Shown one piece after another: positions 5,612 through 5,866 of a DNA stretch of 5,866 nt; the stretch's first letter is position 1; each line of letters starts with the position of its first letter. The stretch is from Bacteroidales bacterium (GTDB taxonomy: Bacteria; Bacteroidota; Bacteroidia; Bacteroidales; Bacteroidaceae). The notes under the pieces are model-generated. The model was not told the origin of the DNA, made no database searches, and saw nothing but the letters and a program-made list of their open reading frames with translations. A program made the position numbers and the translations under genes. The DNA lies in assembly GCA_004555055.1 (NCBI GenBank), contig SFJN01000165.1, positions 1 through 5,866 on the forward strand, written 5' to 3'.

Positions 5612-5737
5612 GGTTTCCGTGCCGTGCTGCATAAGGGGCACACCGCCTTTCCACCCCCAATTATCCTTACAGACGGATGGGGGGAACACCGATGACAGCA
5701 CCACATGGCAAGACTGGCAAGACCGTTATTTTTCTTT
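5612..5737 (+). ncRNA. Candidate structured small RNA of unknown family
   Basis: It starts about five bases after a canonical -7 element and ends in TTATTTTTCTTT (5726-5737). The ends can close: CGGT (5611-5614) with ACCG (5722-5725). A longer helix follows, made of TGCC (5620-5623) with GGCA (5707-5710) and GTGCTG (5624-5629) with CAGCAC (5696-5701), leaving CACAT bulged. Inside is an arm: TTCC (5649-5652) / GGAA (5683-5686), CCCC (5654-5657) / GGGG (5679-5682) and ATCC (5663-5666) / GGAT (5675-5678), with an eight-base loop. The closed-rod layout with an own promoter and U-rich end recalls regulatory RNAs such as 6S RNA. However, it is shorter than typical 6S and I recognise no diagnostic motif of 6S, SRP RNA, tmRNA or a riboswitch. 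The fold was found by eye, not by energy calculation. Confidence 0.42.
5706..5723 (+). repeat. Perfect 9-nt tandem duplication
   Basis: TGGCAAGAC occurs twice in a row (5706-5714 and 5715-5723) near the 3' end of the candidate small RNA. Either copy of GGCA could pair with TGCC at 5620-5623, so the RNA may have two registers, or one copy may be a recent slip duplication. Confidence 0.6.
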
Positions 5738-5866
5738 ACAGTACATCCACAGGAATCTCATCCATATAGGGGTGTTCTATAAATTAGCTTGAGACAATTT
5801 TCGAACTATCGCACAGTAGATTTCTGTTCTTTAAATGCGCACATAGCGGGCTATGTAAGTATTTAA
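5738..5866. other. AT-rich right edge with no recognised gene
   Basis: I see no tRNA, rRNA or convincing protein gene. A perfect 7-2-7 inverted repeat, ACATAGC (5841-5847) / GCTATGT (5850-5856), lies near the edge. On the minus strand a frame is open from the edge to a TAA at 5786-5784 (about 26 codons). That is too short to call, but it could be the end of a gene lying mostly outside the window. Confidence 0.4.

Noticed and set aside
4623..5660. 345-codon minus-strand open frame opposite the oxidoreductase and phosphatase genes
   Set aside because: It is antisense to two well-supported genes and runs across their terminator and the T-rich region. No recognisable domain is seen.
5577..5792. 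71-codon + strand open frame in the right intergenic region
   Set aside because: Its start lies inside the -33 element of the promoter, so it would begin before the transcript does. The composition is not protein-like, and the DNA is better explained by promoter plus structured RNA.
5784..5864. Minus-strand open frame from the right edge ending with TAA at 5786-5784
   Set aside because: Only about 26 codons are visible with no recognised motif. It may be the end of an outside gene but cannot be called from this window.
5790..5866. Possible tRNA because of a TTCGAACT motif
   Set aside because: No acceptor stem, D-arm or anticodon arm can be drawn around it.
1..5866. CRISPR array, insertion sequence or phage attachment site
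   Set aside because: I found no regularly spaced repeats, no transposase frame, and no paired terminal repeats with target duplications.

Overview
The window looks like chromosomal DNA from a member of the Bacteroidota, most likely the order Bacteroidales. Three intergenic sites match the Bacteroidota -7 promoter consensus TAnnTTTG, and two of them also have a -33 TTTG at the same 20-nt distance. None of the gene starts has a recognisable Shine-Dalgarno sequence. The PurA, ComF-type and FAD-oxidoreductase proteins all read like Bacteroidales versions. I cannot resolve the genus from sequence reading alone.

Layout. Positions 1-560 (+) hold the 3' end of an unrecognised gene. It is followed 23 nt later by a small gene for a 114-residue protein made of three copies of a propeller-like repeat. 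This end is visibly more AT-rich than the middle of the window and looks like accessory DNA. A bidirectional-looking terminator (630-661) separates it from a minus-strand pair: purA (adenylosuccinate synthetase, 1750-3018) and, downstream of it, a ComF-family phosphoribosyltransferase-like gene (788 to about 1636). A strong hairpin (1693-1726) lies between these two.

A divergent promoter region (3019-3282) drives purA leftwards and, rightwards, a two-gene unit: a COG2509-type FAD-dependent dehydrogenase (3283-4908) and a histidine-phosphatase-family protein (4905-5435). The two genes overlap by the ATGA motif typical of translational coupling. The rightward leader carries a GC-rich hairpin followed by a T-run, which may be an attenuator. 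A nested hairpin with eight Ts (5438-5505) ends the unit.

The last 430 bases have no credible protein gene. They do contain the best-formed promoter of the window (TTTG, 20 nt, TAAATTTG; 5576-5607). It is followed immediately by about 125 nt that can fold into a closed, multi-helix structure ending in a U-rich tract. I read this as a candidate free-standing small RNA of unknown family, and it is the most interesting item here. The protein genes in the middle are ordinary housekeeping genes.
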